From Cupriavidus basilensis (GTDB lineage: Bacteria; Pseudomonadota; Gammaproteobacteria; Burkholderiales; Burkholderiaceae): a stretch of DNA of 64,000 bases. Each line of letters begins with the position of its first letter. The first letter of the stretch is position 1. A program made the translations under genes and the position numbers. This document shows positions 47,472-56,381 of the stretch, piece by piece. Below the pieces are notes generated by a model, which ran no database searches, had not been told where the DNA came from, and was given only the letters and a program-made list of their open reading frames with translations. The DNA lies in NCBI RefSeq assembly GCF_008801925.2, contig NZ_CP062803.1, forward strand, positions 3,410,001 to 3,474,000. The letters are read 5' to 3'.

Positions 47472-49216
47472 TTCCATTGGAATATATGCCGCCGCTGATG
47501 TTCGGCGGCCTGGTGGTATTCATGCTGATCGGATTCCCGGTCGCATTTTCGCTGTCGGCGGTGGGTCTTGCCTTCGGCATCCTGGCCATTCAGTTTGGCT
47601 ATTTCCCGGTCAGTTTCCTGCAGGCGGTGCCCAGCCGCGTGTTCGGCAGCGTGCTGGCCAACGAGTTGCTGCTTGCCATCCCGTTCTTCACCTTCATGGG
47701 GGCGATACTGGAGAAGTGCGGGCTGGCCGAGGACATGCTGGACTCCATGGGCCAGTTGTTCGGCCCGGTGCGCGGCGGCCTGGGCTACTCGGTCATCATC
47801 GTGGGCTTCATCCTCGGCGCCATCACGGGCACCGTGGCGGCGCAGGTGATCGCCATGGCGATGATCTCGTTGCCGGTGATGATGCGCTACCGCTACAACA
47901 TGAAGTACGCCACCGGCGTGCTGGCGGCGTCGGGCACCATCACGCAACTGGTGCCGCCGTCGCTGGTGCTGGTGGTGCTGGCCGACCAGCTCAAGACGCC
48001 GATGGGCAGCGCCGACGTGGGCAGCATGTACCTGGGCGCCTGGGGCCCGTCGGTGATCCAGATCGCGCTGTTCGCGCTCTATACCTTCGTGCTGACACGC
48101 GTCAAGCCTGACTGGCTGCCGCCGGTGCCGGTGGAGGAACGCACGCTGCGCGGCTGGGCGCTGTGGCGCAAATGCCTGCGCGGCATCATTCCCTGCGCGG
48201 TGCTGATCTTCCTGGTGCTGGGCACGATCATGCTGGGCATCGCCACGCCGACCGAATCCGGCGCCATGGGCGCGGTCGGCGCGCTGGTGCTGGCGGTGCT
48301 GCGCGACCCCGGCTTCGGCAAGCTCGACCGCAGTATCTATCGTACCGGCCTTGCCGCCACGGGCGTGGCCATCATCGCCGGCACCGTCGCGTTCGGCTCG
48401 CACGCCTTCCGCATTCCGCTGGCGGTGGTCTACCTCGTGATCACGTGGCTGCTGCTGCGTGCCGGGCAACTGACCGCGCTGCGCGGGCTGATCATCGAGG
48501 CTTACCAGTCCACGGCGCGCATCACCGCCATGGTGGTGTTCATCCTGATCGGCTCCACCTGCTTCTCGGTGGTGTTCCAGGGCGTGGATGGCGGCGCCTG
48601 GGTGGAGCACATGTTCACCTCGCTGCCGGGCGGCTGGATCGGCTTCCTGCTGGTGGTCAACCTGTTCATCTTCTTCCTCGCCTTCTTCCTGGACTTCTTC
48701 GAGATCGCGTTCATCGTGGTGCCGATGCTGGCGCCGGTCGCGGTCAAGGTGCTGGCCCCGGTCGTCGCCGATTCGATGGGCGGCAACCCGGAAGCGGCGG
48801 CCACCGCGGCGCTGGTGTGGTTCGGCGTGATGCTGTGCGTGAACATGCAGACCTCCTTCATGCACCCGCCCTTCGGCTTCGCGCTGTTCTACCTGCGCGG
48901 CATCGCGCCCAAGGAAGTGAAGAGCTCCGACATCTACTGGGGCGCGCTGCCCTGGGTCGGCCTGCAGATGATCATGGTCGTGCTGGTGATGTTCTGGCCG
49001 GGCCTGGTGACGATGTTCCTGGACAAGGGGTCGTTGCACCACAGCAATGCGGCGGAGGTCACGATTCCGCTGGGGGGCGAGAGCCCGGGCGGTGCGGCCT
49101 CGGTGCCGGCGCCTGTGCCGGGCGGCCGTAGCGAGCCTGGCACGCTGGAGTTGCCGTCGGCGCCTGCGGACAGCGAACCTGCCACGCCGCAGTTCGAGTT
49201 CGACAAGAAAAAGTAG
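47468..49216 (+). CDS. dctM: TRAP transporter large permease (DctM type), long form
   Basis: This is a 582-residue protein with 12 or more membrane helices that forms the Na+-coupled solute channel. GFPVAFSLSAVGLAFG, LLLAIPFFTFMGAIL, GTVAAQVIAMAMISLPVMM and ATPTESGAMGAVGALV are typical DctM blocks. It is much longer than the usual 430 residues, matching the mannitol/chloroaromatic-type subgroup. A Pro/Gly-rich tail of about 50 residues (SPGGAASVPAPVPGG region) follows the last helix. The substrate is unknown, probably a carboxylate. It is co-translated with dctQ. Confidence 0.92.
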   Translation: MIPLEYMPPLMFGGLVVFMLIGFPVAFSLSAVGLAFGILAIQFGYFPVSFLQAVPSRVFGSVLANELLLAIPFFTFMGAILEKCGLAEDMLDSMGQLFGPVRGGLGYSVIIVGFILGAITGTVAAQVIAMAMISLPVMMRYRYNMKYATGVLAASGTITQLVPPSLVLVVLADQLKTPMGSADVGSMYLGAWGPSVIQIALFALYTFVLTRVKPDWLPPVPVEERTLRGWALWRKCLRGIIPCAVLIFLVLGTIMLGIATPTESGAMGAVGALVLAVLRDPGFGKLDRSIYRTGLAATGVAIIAGTVAFGSHAFRIPLAVVYLVITWLLLRAGQLTALRGLIIEAYQSTARITAMVVFILIGSTCFSVVFQGVDGGAWVEHMFTSLPGGWIGFLLVVNLFIFFLAFFLDFFEIAFIVVPMLAPVAVKVLAPVVADSMGGNPEAAATAALVWFGVMLCVNMQTSFMHPPFGFALFYLRGIAPKEVKSSDIYWGALPWVGLQMIMVVLVMFWPGLVTMFLDKGSLHHSNAAEVTIPLGGESPGGAASVPAPVPGGRSEPGTLELPSAPADSEPATPQFEFDKKK

Positions 49217-49272
49217 CAGGAACGCCAGCCTGCAGCGGTCACTACGGAATCAGAAAGGGCCATCTCGGCTGT

Positions 49273-49305
49273 AATGCCGTTCGGTTAAGAACCGAACGGC
49301 ATTTT
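49273..49305 (+). terminator. Intrinsic terminator of the TRAP operon
   Basis: A perfect 14-base stem (49273-49286 with 49290-49303) with an AAG loop lies about 55 bases after the dctM stop, followed by a short TTTT at 49302-49305. It marks the left border of the variable region that follows. Confidence 0.88.
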
Positions 49306-49455
49306 CCATTGCGGCCGTGAACGCGGCTGCAAACCCCGCGCCGCAGTGTTAGCGCTTGCAGCGCAATGTTATCTGCACACCTCAACTATCTGCTGGAAGC
49401 TCAGCAAGCCGCCGACTTTTCTGGCTCAGTGAACATTTGCCGTATGAGTAGGTCG

Positions 49456-49580
49456 AACAGGCGGTCCAGCTTTACCGCTTCCGCCAGGAACTCCTCCGAG
49501 TAGGCCTACCCGCCACTATTCATCTCTGACACCTCCTGACCAGATCATTATCGAAGAATCAGGTGTGTCCACTACAGTCA
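49456..49580 (-). mobile_element. Remnant of an IS3-type element (transposase orfA start and end)
   Basis: On the minus strand an ATG at 49523 with GGAGG 8 bases before it opens MNSGG, then a stop, then AYSEEFLAEAVKLD. That peptide matches the N-terminal helix-turn-helix of IS3/IS911-family OrfA transposases. Just outside, TGTAGTGGACAC (ending near 49578) resembles the terminal inverted repeat of that family. The reading frame then degenerates by about 49456, and no orfB was seen. The other 300 bases between the TRAP terminator and the glycan cassette hold no gene. Family assignment is by eye. Confidence 0.6.
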
Positions 49581-49606
49581 GGCTACCTCACACTGCCTTC
49601 GTCCGG

Positions 49607-50479
49607 TCAGGCGCCTTTCATACGGAGCATGACAGCATGCACCCGGCCCCCGATATAGCTCACCATCATCCTGGCGGGGTGGCAGCGCGGGTCAATTCGC
49701 TTCAGCGCCTTTCGGTTCTTGAGCGCAAAGCGCATCGTGTTATAGAGCGCATAGCTTTCATAGGACAGTCGCCCCCGTCCTCGCGCGCCACCGGTTGCTT
49801 TTGACGGCGGCAAGTTAATCTGCACCGCACGCGAGTCATAGAGAACCTTCATTCCTGCCGCTCGGCAGCGGACAAGATAATCGGTTTCCTCGCGATAGCA
49901 ATTCCCGATATAGCGGGTATCAAAATCGACTGACTGTGCGGCTTCGGCGCGAATCAGGAATGATGCGTGACAAACAGGCAGCTCCATGGGCATATCGGTG
50001 ACGGCCGAGAAATCAAACTGTAGCCTGCTAAGGTCAGCGATGTCGTTGGCATTCCTGATCAACTTGCGCCTGCCCATCACGCCGGAAAAGTCATCCTCAT
50101 TGTCACGAAGATACAGAGCCGAGGCACCCACGATATCCGCCGCGTGCTCTTTTGCGGTCTGGAGTAGCAAACCGATCGCCCCCTCGCTCAACATCGAATC
50201 GTCATCGCCGAAGTAGAGATACTCCGTGCGTGCCAACGCCTTGCCTCGATTCTTGGAAGCCGTCTGCTTACTGTTGACAGCATTGCGGATGTACTGGATC
50301 TGCGGATATTTCTGGATGAGTTGTTGCGCGACGGCTCCCGTATCATCGGGCGAACAATCATCCACCAGAATCAACTGTTCCACTTCCGGCTGCAGATACG
50401 ATGGGATCGTCGTATGGAGCAAATGCGCACGCTTGTAGGTGGGGACGACCACCGTGACCTTATTTTGACTGTATGACAT
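49607..50479 (-). CDS. Glycosyltransferase family 2 (GT-A fold)
   Basis: This is a 290-residue enzyme and the last gene of the second glycan cassette. VVVPTYKRAHLLHT near residues 10-23, LVDDCSPDDTG at about 37-47 and YLYFGDDDSML form the GT2 nucleotide- and metal-binding motifs. ETDYLVRCRAAGMKVLYD is a typical later segment. It overlaps the polymerase stop by 20 bases. Its 3' end lies next to the IS remnant but seems intact. Sugar unknown. Confidence 0.85.
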   Translation of the reverse strand: MSYSQNKVTVVVPTYKRAHLLHTTIPSYLQPEVEQLILVDDCSPDDTGAVAQQLIQKYPQIQYIRNAVNSKQTASKNRGKALARTEYLYFGDDDSMLSEGAIGLLLQTAKEHAADIVGASALYLRDNEDDFSGVMGRRKLIRNANDIADLSRLQFDFSAVTDMPMELPVCHASFLIRAEAAQSVDFDTRYIGNCYREETDYLVRCRAAGMKVLYDSRAVQINLPPSKATGGARGRGRLSYESYALYNTMRFALKNRKALKRIDPRCHPARMMVSYIGGRVHAVMLRMKGA

Positions 50480-51809
50480 AACGTCTCGCTAACACGCAGA
50501 CAACAGCAAAGAGCGCCGCCTTTACCAGTGGCACGAAAAAGAAGAGCTGCGTCTCTCGTGGCACCAATAGCAAAAACGGGAATACACTTGCGAAGATGAA
50601 GAGTCCGACCGGGGATTTGGTGCCCAGCCTGAACAGACATTTCAGGACCAGCCCGGTGAACACGCCAGCGAACAGCGGACCAAAAAGCGGGGAGTAAAGC
50701 ATGGCTTCAGCCACTGCCGAACCACCCATTCCCTTGCCGTCGAGGTACATCTCAGCATCGACAATGAAAGACACCCGGTGCGCCAGGCTCGCCGTATGGT
50801 GCGCGAAGTCCAGGTTCTGGCCAATCGGCAAATGCTGGAAGAGCCGGTCGTAGCCGTCGATAAACAGAGCGAACGTGGAACGCAAGCCATCAATGGGTAT
50901 AACAAAGGACGCGAGATTCTTCAGCGTCGAAACGATGAAAATCAGGGAAACGCCTTGTCCGTAAACAAATCCCATCAGCGTATCTGGCAGGTTCGCGAAG
51001 AATGACCCTGAACCCGCTACACCTACTCGCGCCCGCCCCAGGTACTCACCGAAGATCGCGAGCGCAATGCCCGCCAGCAGCGCCTTCCATACTGAGAATT
51101 TGAACCCCTGGCTGGTCACGAAGAGCCATGTGAGTCCAATGATCTGAGCCATTGGTATGCCGCGTGCACCCTTGAGTGTGTCCAGCAAGCACAGCATCAC
51201 CCCAAAGACATAGGCAAGCAGGGCCGGCTTCCATTTGGGGCGGGATGCTATGTATACGAAGACGCATAGGATCATCCAGCTTCCGATTGCGTACGGAATC
51301 CCGCCGGGGCCACCAGTCTTATAAAGGCTGAGATAGTCGCCACTGCTCCAGGTCGCCAAGTTGATGTGGAGGCGATAGAGAGCAAATGGCATCAGGACAA
51401 TACCAACGCGCAGCGCTATGCGTCCCAGCGCCGGATCCTCGCGCGCGTCCAACTGGCCCAGTTGGCCAACAGCCAGCGTGATGCCGCACAGGAAAAGTGA
51501 AATGGCGGCGAGCGCCTTGGCTACCAGCGTGAGGTCCATCGGACCCATCAGAAACCAATCGCCATACCGGTAATCCGCCCAGCCAAAGATAGTCGTGATA
51601 ATAAAACGACCAAGCAAGAACATACCCGTGGTCAGGCAGAGCAGACTAGCAGGATTGGTCCGAGTGGGCGCGGCCACGCTTGTCAACGCCAGACAAACGG
51701 CGAAAGTCAGGCCGGTGATTGGCGCCTGAACGCTGAGCACCCCGAACGATCCAGAGACAAGATTCGCGAGGATCAGCACGGCAATCGCCGGCAAAGCGAT
51801 ACTACGCAT
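50460..51809 (-). CDS. O-antigen/exopolysaccharide polymerase (Wzy-like)
   Basis: This is a 449-residue, very hydrophobic protein with about 11-12 membrane helices and a larger periplasmic loop near residues 280-360 (around DGYDRLFQHLPIGQNLDFAH), the layout of Wzy polymerases. The WHxS-type motifs are too weak to name the sugar. The start is an ATG at 51809 that overlaps the flippase stop by 8 bases; the frame also opens with a TTG at 51821. With the neighbouring flippase it forms a Wzx/Wzy pair that would join repeat units in the periplasm. Sequence in this family varies greatly, so the call rests on topology and context. Confidence 0.72.
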   Translation of the reverse strand: MRSIALPAIAVLILANLVSGSFGVLSVQAPITGLTFAVCLALTSVAAPTRTNPASLLCLTTGMFLLGRFIITTIFGWADYRYGDWFLMGPMDLTLVAKALAAISLFLCGITLAVGQLGQLDAREDPALGRIALRVGIVLMPFALYRLHINLATWSSGDYLSLYKTGGPGGIPYAIGSWMILCVFVYIASRPKWKPALLAYVFGVMLCLLDTLKGARGIPMAQIIGLTWLFVTSQGFKFSVWKALLAGIALAIFGEYLGRARVGVAGSGSFFANLPDTLMGFVYGQGVSLIFIVSTLKNLASFVIPIDGLRSTFALFIDGYDRLFQHLPIGQNLDFAHHTASLAHRVSFIVDAEMYLDGKGMGGSAVAEAMLYSPLFGPLFAGVFTGLVLKCLFRLGTKSPVGLFIFASVFPFLLLVPRETQLFFFVPLVKAALFAVVCVLARRYVIQSK

Positions 51810-53040
51810 TCCGTGTACCAAAAAAAATTGTCGAAGCGACGACCAAGAGAATCAGATTTGCCACGACATAAGCAATCGCCGCACCTGCCAGTCCCGTAGC
51901 ACCGATCAAGAAATGTGTACCAAGCACAAATGAAATCGAAAATACCAACTCCAGAGCCCAGGAGAATCGCAACTTCCGCTCATAGATAAAAAATGCGATT
52001 AAAGGCATGGCCAAGGCCTTCAAGGCATCCCCCGCCAACTCAATCCACATTAGCTTCGATATGGCCATGAACTGTTCGGAATAGAGCAGCTTCACGATCA
52101 CATCGGACGCCAGCAGGACAATCAGCATGCCCACGACAAGCCCCACCGCAACCATGATCGCATAGCCCGGCAGACGCCCCTTCAGCGCCTCTCGCGGCGA
52201 ACTGCTGCGAAAGACTTCAGGTAGCAGCACGTAAGCAACCACCGCCTGCGTCATTGCCATGACGGCATCGGAGATGCGAAACAGCCCTTGCCATAGGCCC
52301 GCCGCTTCCGGCCCCAGCTGGGCCGAAATCGTAGCGCGTACAGCGATCACTGCGCTCGTCCCGACCAGCGCGGGAGCTAACGCGATGGCGACATACGGAG
52401 CAAGCGTTCTGACCGCCGTCCAGTTCGCCTTTGGCATCTGCACGCCAGCGTGCCAGCGCATGCCCGCCAGTCTTGCCGCGAGCAACCACATGCCTAACGT
52501 CATTGCGCCGCCAGTCATAAGGGCCAGAATGGCGCTTTCCGGGGAACCTGGGCGGACAATCAGCCAGTACGCCAGCAAAGCCGCGGGCCCGCTCAAGCCC
52601 ACGACCAACGCGTTGGCGCCCGTATTCCCAAGGGATAAGGCGACCGCCTGCACGTGCAATGTTAAACCGGCGCACAGCGCAATCATCAATGCCGCGGCCG
52701 GACTCAGGAGTTGTGCGCCATTCACAATACCCAGATCGCGAAACACCGCGTGGAAGCCACATATCAGGAACGGCAAGCCAATGGCATAGATTAGGCCACC
52801 GGTCAGCCAGCGGTCACGCGATTGCCCTGCCTCTGGCCCCTCAGCCGATAGTTTGGCCACTAGGCCCTGTCCGATTCCTCCATTGGAAAAGGTCGAATAG
52901 AGCGAACTGATACTGAAGATGTTCCCCCAGATGCCGAATGCGGCAGGCCCTAGCTGGACGGAGAGAATCTTGTTGGTGGCAAGGCCTGACAGTAATTTGA
53001 CGAGAACGCCCACACCAGAAAAAACAGCGTTCAATACCAT
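51802..53040 (-). CDS. Wzx-like polysaccharide flippase
   Basis: This is a 412-residue polytopic protein (about 12 helices) of the MOP-type O-antigen translocases. It starts MVLNAVFSGVGVLVKLLSGL, followed by LGPAAFGIWGNIFSISSL, matching the WzxE/O-translocase N-terminus. The ATG at 53040 is preferred because a GTG at 53106 would overlap the upstream GT2 by 76 bases. It sits directly upstream of the Wzy-like gene. It would move lipid-linked repeat units to the periplasm. Confidence 0.82.
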   Translation of the reverse strand: MVLNAVFSGVGVLVKLLSGLATNKILSVQLGPAAFGIWGNIFSISSLYSTFSNGGIGQGLVAKLSAEGPEAGQSRDRWLTGGLIYAIGLPFLICGFHAVFRDLGIVNGAQLLSPAAALMIALCAGLTLHVQAVALSLGNTGANALVVGLSGPAALLAYWLIVRPGSPESAILALMTGGAMTLGMWLLAARLAGMRWHAGVQMPKANWTAVRTLAPYVAIALAPALVGTSAVIAVRATISAQLGPEAAGLWQGLFRISDAVMAMTQAVVAYVLLPEVFRSSSPREALKGRLPGYAIMVAVGLVVGMLIVLLASDVIVKLLYSEQFMAISKLMWIELAGDALKALAMPLIAFFIYERKLRFSWALELVFSISFVLGTHFLIGATGLAGAAIAYVVANLILLVVASTIFFGTRNA

Positions 53041-53852
53041 GGAGGCGCCGAAAGGAGGCGTGGGCCTGAGAGGCGCGAAAAAATACGACTGGTAATCGTA
53101 GTGCACGCGAAACTAGCAAGGAAGAAGGCGGAAGTCGCCTTGCTGAACCCCTCCAGTGTTCTCATGATGAACCAGACCGATCGTACGGATCGGAGCTTGT
53201 TGGACGAGAATGAGCGCTTACGCACGCGATACCAGGCAAGGGTTTCTGGCAGCCGCCATCCCTTGTAGCCGGTTTTTACGAGAATCGCCCAGGCGGCGAA
53301 ATCCTCGGCAACCAGTCCTGACGGCATGCTAGGAAACAGACCGTCCTTCGCGATATGGCGCCTCAGCATCACCGCCAAGCATCCCACACCGCGCCTGGCA
53401 TTGTGGGAAAAAAGGGTAAGGCGGTCAGGACCGCAAACCCTCGCTATCGGGCTTCCACCACCGTCCTCGAACGAAATATAATCGTGATAACTAAAATCGA
53501 GATTATTTTCCAGCATGAATGCTGTCTGCCGCTCGAGCTTTCCTGAATCCCATATATCATCCGCATCTAGGAAGGCGATAAAATCGCCCTGCGCGGCCGC
53601 AACGCCGACATTCCGAGCGAATGCGGGCCCACGGCTTACCGGGTTTGTCAGGATACTTATTCGCGAATCCGAAGCAGCCAGATCCGCCAGGATCGTAGCC
53701 GTTTCGATATCCGAGCCATCATCTATTAATAGCCACTCGAAATCCGGGAGACTCTGCAGCAAAACCGAGTTCGCGCAGGCGGAAATATACCTGCCATCAT
53801 TGTAAACAGGCGTGACGATACTCACGAGTTTCTTCGGACTTGATGTAATCAT
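53031..53852 (-). CDS. Glycosyltransferase family 2 (GT-A fold)
   Basis: This is a 273-residue GT2 enzyme. VSIVTPVYNDGRYI, LLIDDGSDIETA, and IAFLDADDIWDSGKLERQ give the UDP-sugar and metal-binding motifs in order. The C-terminal 60 residues are basic with a hydrophobic patch, probably for membrane contact. It overlaps its neighbours on both sides by a few bases (ATGA at 53849-53852). Sugar unknown. Confidence 0.86.
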   Translation of the reverse strand: MITSSPKKLVSIVTPVYNDGRYISACANSVLLQSLPDFEWLLIDDGSDIETATILADLAASDSRISILTNPVSRGPAFARNVGVAAAQGDFIAFLDADDIWDSGKLERQTAFMLENNLDFSYHDYISFEDGGGSPIARVCGPDRLTLFSHNARRGVGCLAVMLRRHIAKDGLFPSMPSGLVAEDFAAWAILVKTGYKGWRLPETLAWYRVRKRSFSSNKLRSVRSVWFIMRTLEGFSKATSAFFLASFACTTITSRIFSRLSGPRLLSAPPWY

Positions 53853-55024
53853 CGCGCTAACAATAAATTTTCCAGTCGTCGCGTTTGAGATGCGTAAGAG
53901 TATAGCGTATCGAATGCGTCAAGCACCTTCTCGCGGGAGGGCCTCAAGTCCGGGGTCTGTAAGAAATTGTGAAGAACCTCGACCATCGACGAAATGTCAT
54001 CGACCACACGAACGGTATCCCGGAATCTTGGGTCCGATAAGACTGCCTCGTAGCCAACCGCCGCATTGGGCATGCAAATTACTGGCAGCCCATATGACAT
54101 CGCCTCGGCGACCTTGGTCTTCATGCCACTACCCCAATCGACGGGCGCGAGATAAGCAGATGCCGAAGCTAATGTTGCCGCCATGAGGTCTGGGCTGGGG
54201 CTGTCGACGACGCGGATGTCCGGGTAGCCCGCGGCGGCCTCGGCGGCTTTGGCACCAGCCACCACAAACTCAACGTGGAGCGGACTGGTCAGTCGAAACC
54301 TGCGCGCTACCTCGGCAAAGTTCTCCAAGGCCTTCTTATTCGGCGCAAAGCCAAAGTGAGCCGTAAACAGCACTATTGCTGGGGCACCCCGTTCAATGGC
54401 ATCGCTTGCGGCCCCGATATCGCCGCGCGAAAGCGCAATCGGAAGAACCCCATCACGACGCGGCGCACCATAAACTTCGGTAAAAAGTGTCCGATCCGCT
54501 GCAGTGATGAATGTCATAAGATCGGCTGTCGGCGCCAATGCTTCAGTGCGGCGGATAATCCACGTCTCGAGACTGCTAGTTACCTTACGTAACATATTCG
54601 TCTCAACGTGCTGGCGCTTCAGCTCGGCTTCAACGTTGTCGCTTAGGATCGCATAGGTGCTGTCCGGCACTTTGCGGCGTACATGCCGCATCAATCCGCC
54701 ACAGCGCGAATTGTGGAACATAACGACATCGGCGTTCGTCGCATATGCAGCAATATTCGACTGGTAAGTCCGCAAATAAGTTGGGCACAAGGCCACTCGT
54801 GCAAGGACATCCCGCCAGGCGTTTTTGCGCAAATAAACCGCCCTGCATTTGCCAGAAACATCGAATGCATCCCGCCGGCCAACGTCCTTGCTAAGGATCG
54901 TCAACTCCGTGATTGTGGGTGAATTGCACAGGGACTGCGCGATGGATCGCAGGTAAAGCCCGCCGCCGGAGAGCTCCTGCAGGCCGTTAGGTGACACGAG
55001 AAGAACTTTCACGGGGTTCGGCAC
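53849..55024 (-). CDS. Glycosyltransferase family 4 (GT-B fold)
   Basis: This is a 391-residue GT4-like enzyme. VLLVSPNGLQELSGGGLYL is the N-terminal Gly-rich loop, IVLFTAHFGFAPNKKALENF opens the donor domain, and APVDWGSGMKTKVAEAMSYG covers the usual nucleotide-binding region. It lacks the exact EX7E spacing, as in the Glyco_trans_1_4 subgroup. The best frame opens with GTG at 55024, 16 bases inside the upstream gene; another GTG at 55012 is possible. Sugar unknown. Confidence 0.82.
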   Translation of the reverse strand: MPNPVKVLLVSPNGLQELSGGGLYLRSIAQSLCNSPTITELTILSKDVGRRDAFDVSGKCRAVYLRKNAWRDVLARVALCPTYLRTYQSNIAAYATNADVVMFHNSRCGGLMRHVRRKVPDSTYAILSDNVEAELKRQHVETNMLRKVTSSLETWIIRRTEALAPTADLMTFITAADRTLFTEVYGAPRRDGVLPIALSRGDIGAASDAIERGAPAIVLFTAHFGFAPNKKALENFAEVARRFRLTSPLHVEFVVAGAKAAEAAAGYPDIRVVDSPSPDLMAATLASASAYLAPVDWGSGMKTKVAEAMSYGLPVICMPNAAVGYEAVLSDPRFRDTVRVVDDISSMVEVLHNFLQTPDLRPSREKVLDAFDTLYSYASQTRRLENLLLAR

Positions 55025-56085
55025 AGAGCAAGCGCGCGGATCTGGGCACAGAAGCGCTGAGTGGAAAAAAATTCGGCGATAAATGCCTTCATTGCGTCAG
55101 GATCGCTGCTGTGTCGCAATGTGTCGAACAACGCCGTCCCGACAGTCGCGAACTCTGCAGCGCTGGCAGGCAGCTTGCGCACCCACGGCACACCACTCTT
55201 GATGAAGACCTTGCACGCGCCCACCTCCGTGCCAAGTACGCTGACACCGGAGGCCAACGCCTCGAGGGTGACCAGCTCGAAACCCTCGAACAATGAAGGC
55301 AAGATGAAAATATCAATCTTATCGTAAAACGCTGCCATATCGTCAGGAGAAACTCCGCGCATAATCGATACATTGGGTAGCCCCTGCAGTGCTTCGGGTA
55401 TCTCGCTGATTGTTGCTATCACAAGGGAAACCTCAGATTGCGCTGCAACCCATTGCGCCACCTCAATCAGATATGGCAAACCCTTGCCATATTCGAGTCG
55501 GCCTGCGAATCCTATACGGACTGTATCGCCGGTGAATTTCGGTTTCGGATTGAATATCGAGGCATTAATCCCATTATGCACGACAACACACTTTTCCGGT
55601 GGGATTCCATGCAGTTTAATGCACAATTCCCGAATATCCTCCGACACGCAAACTACGCAACGGGCAGTACGCATCGACAATCCCTCAAAAACCGAGAGAA
55701 GCCTCATGCCGACAAATCGCTTTCGAAGACCGGATAATGCTCTTATATATCCGGCCGCCGAGCCATGCACTATAAGAAGGTCCGACGGATAGAACGGGGT
55801 AAACGACGAATTTGAAATCGTGACAAACCGATTCCCCGACATTCGCTTAAGCCATAGCCACAAGCAAGCAAGCATCGGAAACACGAACTGGCCTAGCCGG
55901 CCACCCCGCAAGAAGCTGGGCACGACCCGGATCTCATCCACTAATGTCACCTCGTTTCCATGCCGCATGAGGTCATCCATCGTGAGATGAACGACACGCT
56001 CGACACCACCCGTGTTTCGCACACCATTGCGAGAAACAAGATACACAGGTAGGGACAACGTGGCGCTCGGGACGGAAGAGTGCAT
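55009..56085 (-). CDS. Glycosyltransferase family 4 (GT-B fold)
   Basis: This is a 358-residue GT4 and the first gene of the second glycan cassette. SRNGVRNTGGVERVVHLT is the acceptor-side loop, VVVHNGINASIFNP the linker, RIGFAGRLEYGKGLPYLI the donor domain start, and PSLFEGFELVTLEALASG the EX7E motif. A free 296-base region lies before it, where the cassette promoter should be. The codon use and lower GC differ from the flanking housekeeping genes. Sugar unknown. Confidence 0.85.
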   Translation of the reverse strand: MHSSVPSATLSLPVYLVSRNGVRNTGGVERVVHLTMDDLMRHGNEVTLVDEIRVVPSFLRGGRLGQFVFPMLACLWLWLKRMSGNRFVTISNSSFTPFYPSDLLIVHGSAAGYIRALSGLRKRFVGMRLLSVFEGLSMRTARCVVCVSEDIRELCIKLHGIPPEKCVVVHNGINASIFNPKPKFTGDTVRIGFAGRLEYGKGLPYLIEVAQWVAAQSEVSLVIATISEIPEALQGLPNVSIMRGVSPDDMAAFYDKIDIFILPSLFEGFELVTLEALASGVSVLGTEVGACKVFIKSGVPWVRKLPASAAEFATVGTALFDTLRHSSDPDAMKAFIAEFFSTQRFCAQIRALALCRTP

Positions 56086-56381
56086 TGATAATCAGGAGTC
56101 GGAGACAGTGCTATTTTCAGGACAACAGGCGCCCACGACGTTGGGCTTCAAGTGCCGGCACGCCGGCTGAAACGCGCCCACGCGCCGGGACACCTTGACG
56201 TCCCGGGATTCTGCCACAACTCAACCTGCGACCGTCCTCAACCTGGGACCAAGCACCAACGCGAATAAGCCGCGCATGCTACCTCTTGCGCGGCACCTCG
56301 CCGCCTCCTTTCAGTCAGCGTCTGCGCGATGCCGGGTGACAGCCTTGGCTGGTGACACACTGAAACCGTCACTAGATCAGG
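56086..56381. other. Intergenic region before the second glycan cassette
   Basis: These 296 bases between the cassette start and the quinone oxidoreductase stop hold no gene. A CCGGGAC/GTCCCGG stem (56185-56191 with 56200-56206) is the only clear structure. The part next to 56085 is AT-richer and may contain the cassette promoter, but no box could be fixed. Confidence 0.4.

Noticed and set aside
47336..49042. A 568-codon minus-strand open frame
   Set aside because: It is antisense to dctM, extremely His/Gln/Arg-rich, and looks like a shadow of hydrophobic codons.
49217..49606. A possible complete gene between the TRAP operon and the glycan cassette
   Set aside because: All frames are short and broken; only an IS orfA start and a terminator could be supported.
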